Of a DNA stretch of 14,342 bases, positions 12,845-14,342 are shown piece by piece; positions within the stretch are counted from its first letter, which is position 1; each line of letters begins with the position of its first letter. The position numbers and the translations under genes were made by a program. The notes beneath the pieces were generated by a model. The model had not been told where the DNA came from and did not search any database. It saw nothing but the letters and a program-made list of their open reading frames with translations. Source of the stretch: Deltaproteobacteria bacterium. Its GTDB lineage: Bacteria > Desulfobacterota > Desulfomonilia > UBA1062. The stretch lies in assembly GCA_023230665.1 (NCBI GenBank), contig JALNWY010000069.1, positions 1 through 14,342 of the forward strand, given 5' to 3'.

Positions 12845-13882
12845 ATGATTGAGAAGAACTGGAAAGAGATCATAAAACCCGGCAAGTTGGAGCTAGTAGA
12901 GGGTACGTATACCAACACGTACGCACGTTTCAACGCACTGCCTCTGGAGCGGGGTTTCGGTGTTACTATAGGCAACTCGCTGAGGAGAATTCTTTTATCA
13001 TCCATCTATGGATCTGCTATCATCGGCGTACGTTTTGACGATCCCCTGGGCGTGCTCCACGAGTTTTCGAGCATCCCGGGCATCTATGAGGATGTGACCG
13101 ACATCATCCTGAACCTCAAGAAGGTGATCCTCAAAATGCACACGGACAAACCCCAGGTGGTAACCCTCGAAAAGACCGGTCCCACAGAGGTGACGGCCGG
13201 TGATATCGCCACTGGCGGCAATATCGACGTGATCAATCCCGAACAGCACATCGCCACCATTGAGAACGACATGACGCTCAAGATGGAAATGCGGGTGGAC
13301 TGGGGCAGGGGATATGTGCCTGCAGAGATCAACAAGGAAAAGATCGATACCCATGGGTGGATAGCCATCGACGCGATCTTCTCTCCGGTGAGGAGGGTGT
13401 CGTTTAACGTCACCCCCACCATCGTGGGCAGAAGGACCGACTATGACCGGCTCTCGCTGGAGGTATGGACCAACGGCGTGGTGACTCCCGATGATGCCCT
13501 GGCCTATGCGGCCAAGATCAACAAGGAGTACATGAACAGCTTCATCAACTTCCAGGAAGAGGAGCTCGAGCGCCAGGCCAGCGTGGACGAAAACGAAAAG
13601 GAGCTGAACAACAACCTGTTCAGGACCGTCGAGGAACTTGAGCTCTCGGTCAGATCGGCCAACTGCCTGAAGAACGCCAACATGACCTATATCTACGAGC
13701 TCGTCCAGAAGAGCGAGGCCGAGCTGCTCAAGACCAAGAACTTCGGCAGGAAGTCGCTGGAGGAGATCAAGGAAAAGCTCGCCAAGATGGGTCTCCACAT
13801 TGGAATGAAGATACCGAATCTGCCTTCTCCCGAGGAAATCGAAGAGAGAAGAAAGAGGATGGAAGAAGAGGAAAGCAAGTAG
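12845..13882 (+). CDS. rpoA: DNA-directed RNA polymerase subunit alpha
   Basis: The 345-residue product has the N-terminal dimerisation domain (about 1-235, with ERGFGVTIGNSLRRILLSS at 35-53), a linker rich in Glu and Asn (about 238-258), and the C-terminal domain (about 259-325). The C-terminal domain keeps VRSANCLK, where Arg270 matches E. coli Arg265, the main residue for UP-element and activator contact. Compared with E. coli it has three extra residues at 64-69 (FDDPLG in place of IDG) and an acidic, charged tail after about residue 327. It lies 26 bases after rpsD and 16 before rplQ. Confidence 0.99.
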   Translation: MIEKNWKEIIKPGKLELVEGTYTNTYARFNALPLERGFGVTIGNSLRRILLSSIYGSAIIGVRFDDPLGVLHEFSSIPGIYEDVTDIILNLKKVILKMHTDKPQVVTLEKTGPTEVTAGDIATGGNIDVINPEQHIATIENDMTLKMEMRVDWGRGYVPAEINKEKIDTHGWIAIDAIFSPVRRVSFNVTPTIVGRRTDYDRLSLEVWTNGVVTPDDALAYAAKINKEYMNSFINFQEEELERQASVDENEKELNNNLFRTVEELELSVRSANCLKNANMTYIYELVQKSEAELLKTKNFGRKSLEEIKEKLAKMGLHIGMKIPNLPSPEEIEERRKRMEEEESK

Positions 13883-13898
13883 AAGCCGAGGTGAAGAG

Positions 13899-14309
13899 AT
13901 GTATCATCAGATTGCGGGAAGAAAACTTGGACGGACAACTGATCACAAGGAGGCCATGCTCAGGAATCTGGTCACCTCGCTGATCATCCATGAGAGAATA
14001 GAGACCACTGAGGCCAAGGCAAAAGAGCTGAGAAAGATCGCGGACCGGATGATCACCCTCGGAAAGAAAGGCGACCTCGCCTCGCTGAGGCGGGCCATGA
14101 AGAGCATTCGTACCAAGGAAGCTCTCGGGAAGCTATTCAACGAGATTGCGCCACGCTTCACCGAGCGCCACGGCGGGTATACCCGGGTCATCAAGTACCG
14201 CAATCGCAAGGGCGACGGCGCGACCACTGCCATCATTGAGTGGGTCGAGGCAGGGGCTCCAGCCAAGGCGCTAGCCGCAGCCAAACCGGCCGAAGAAAAA
14301 CAGCCCTAA
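13899..14309 (+). CDS. rplQ: 50S ribosomal protein L17
   Basis: The 136-residue product starts MYHQIAGRKLGRTTDHKEAM, a variant of the usual MRHRxxGRKLGR start, and carries LVTSLIIHERIETTEAKAKE and HGGYTRVIKYRNRKGDGA. The conserved core ends near IIEWVE (112-117). Beyond it lies a low-complexity tail of about 19 residues rich in Ala, Lys and Pro, which is common but variable in this family. L17 sits near the exit tunnel next to L22 and L32. GAGGTGA at 13888-13894 is the ribosome binding site. This is normally the last gene of the alpha block. Confidence 0.98.
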   Translation: MYHQIAGRKLGRTTDHKEAMLRNLVTSLIIHERIETTEAKAKELRKIADRMITLGKKGDLASLRRAMKSIRTKEALGKLFNEIAPRFTERHGGYTRVIKYRNRKGDGATTAIIEWVEAGAPAKALAAAKPAEEKQP

Positions 14310-14342
14310 CGGCAAAGGGAGGGCATGCAGCCGGCTGTCCGC
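14310..14342 (+). other. Sequence after rplQ, no terminator identified
   Basis: The last 33 bases contain the perfect 10-base palindrome CAGCCGGCTG at 14328-14337. A palindrome without a loop does not make a good hairpin, and no T run follows before the window ends. An AGGGAGGG run with an ATG at 14325 is too tightly spaced to be a convincing start. The real transcription end probably lies beyond the window. Confidence 0.3.

Noticed and set aside
14325..14342. Possible start of a new gene after rplQ (ATG at 14325)
   Set aside because: GGAGG lies only 2 bases before the ATG and only six codons are visible, so nothing supports a gene call.

Overview
This window is a complete S10-spc-alpha ribosomal protein supercluster, all on the + strand. 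It opens with the last 40 codons of an elongation factor Tu gene and closes 33 bases after rplQ. It holds 30 complete protein genes and one partial gene. I see no RNA genes, mobile elements, CRISPR arrays or phage genes. The organism is a Gram-negative-type bacterium of fairly high GC (upper fifties per cent by eye). The gene order, tuf directly upstream of rpsJ, and the protein flavour (Cys4-type S14, S4 and L24, zinc-type adenylate kinase, long RpoA with an acidic tail) suggest a lineage of the former Deltaproteobacteria (Desulfobacterota and relatives). That placement is inference and would need a tree.

Layout. Bases 1-123 are the tuf 3' end, the tail of a presumed str operon. Bases 151-5009 are the S10 block: rpsJ, rplC, rplD, rplW, rplB, rpsS, rplV, rpsC, rplP, rpmC, rpsQ. 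Bases 5033-10354 are the spc block: rplN, rplX, rplE, rpsN, rpsH, rplF, rplR, rpsE, rpmD, rplO, secY. Bases 10384-11380 hold adk, infA and rpmJ, with no map gene between adk and infA. Bases 11395-14309 are the alpha block: rpsM, rpsK, rpsD, rpoA, rplQ.

The genes are packed very tightly. The longest spacer is 35 bases (7451-7485), three neighbouring pairs overlap, and almost every gene has a clear Shine-Dalgarno sequence. No convincing internal promoter or terminator is visible, so the whole stretch reads as one transcription unit coming from upstream of tuf. Seven of the 30 starts are not ATG: GTG for rpsC, rplR, rpmD, secY and rpsM, and TTG for rpsE and rpsD.

Together the genes supply the 30S and 50S core proteins, initiation factor IF1, the RNA polymerase alpha subunit, the SecY channel that receives nascent membrane proteins, and adenylate kinase for nucleotide balance. 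I found no undescribed system here. The points worth a second look are small: the run of Cys4 zinc proteins, the missing map, a GCAGGA repeat before rpsJ, a shared 12-base U-rich translation-start element, a three-residue RpoA insertion, loss of the L3 glutamine methylation site, and the lack of room for the E. coli-type ribosomal protein leaders.
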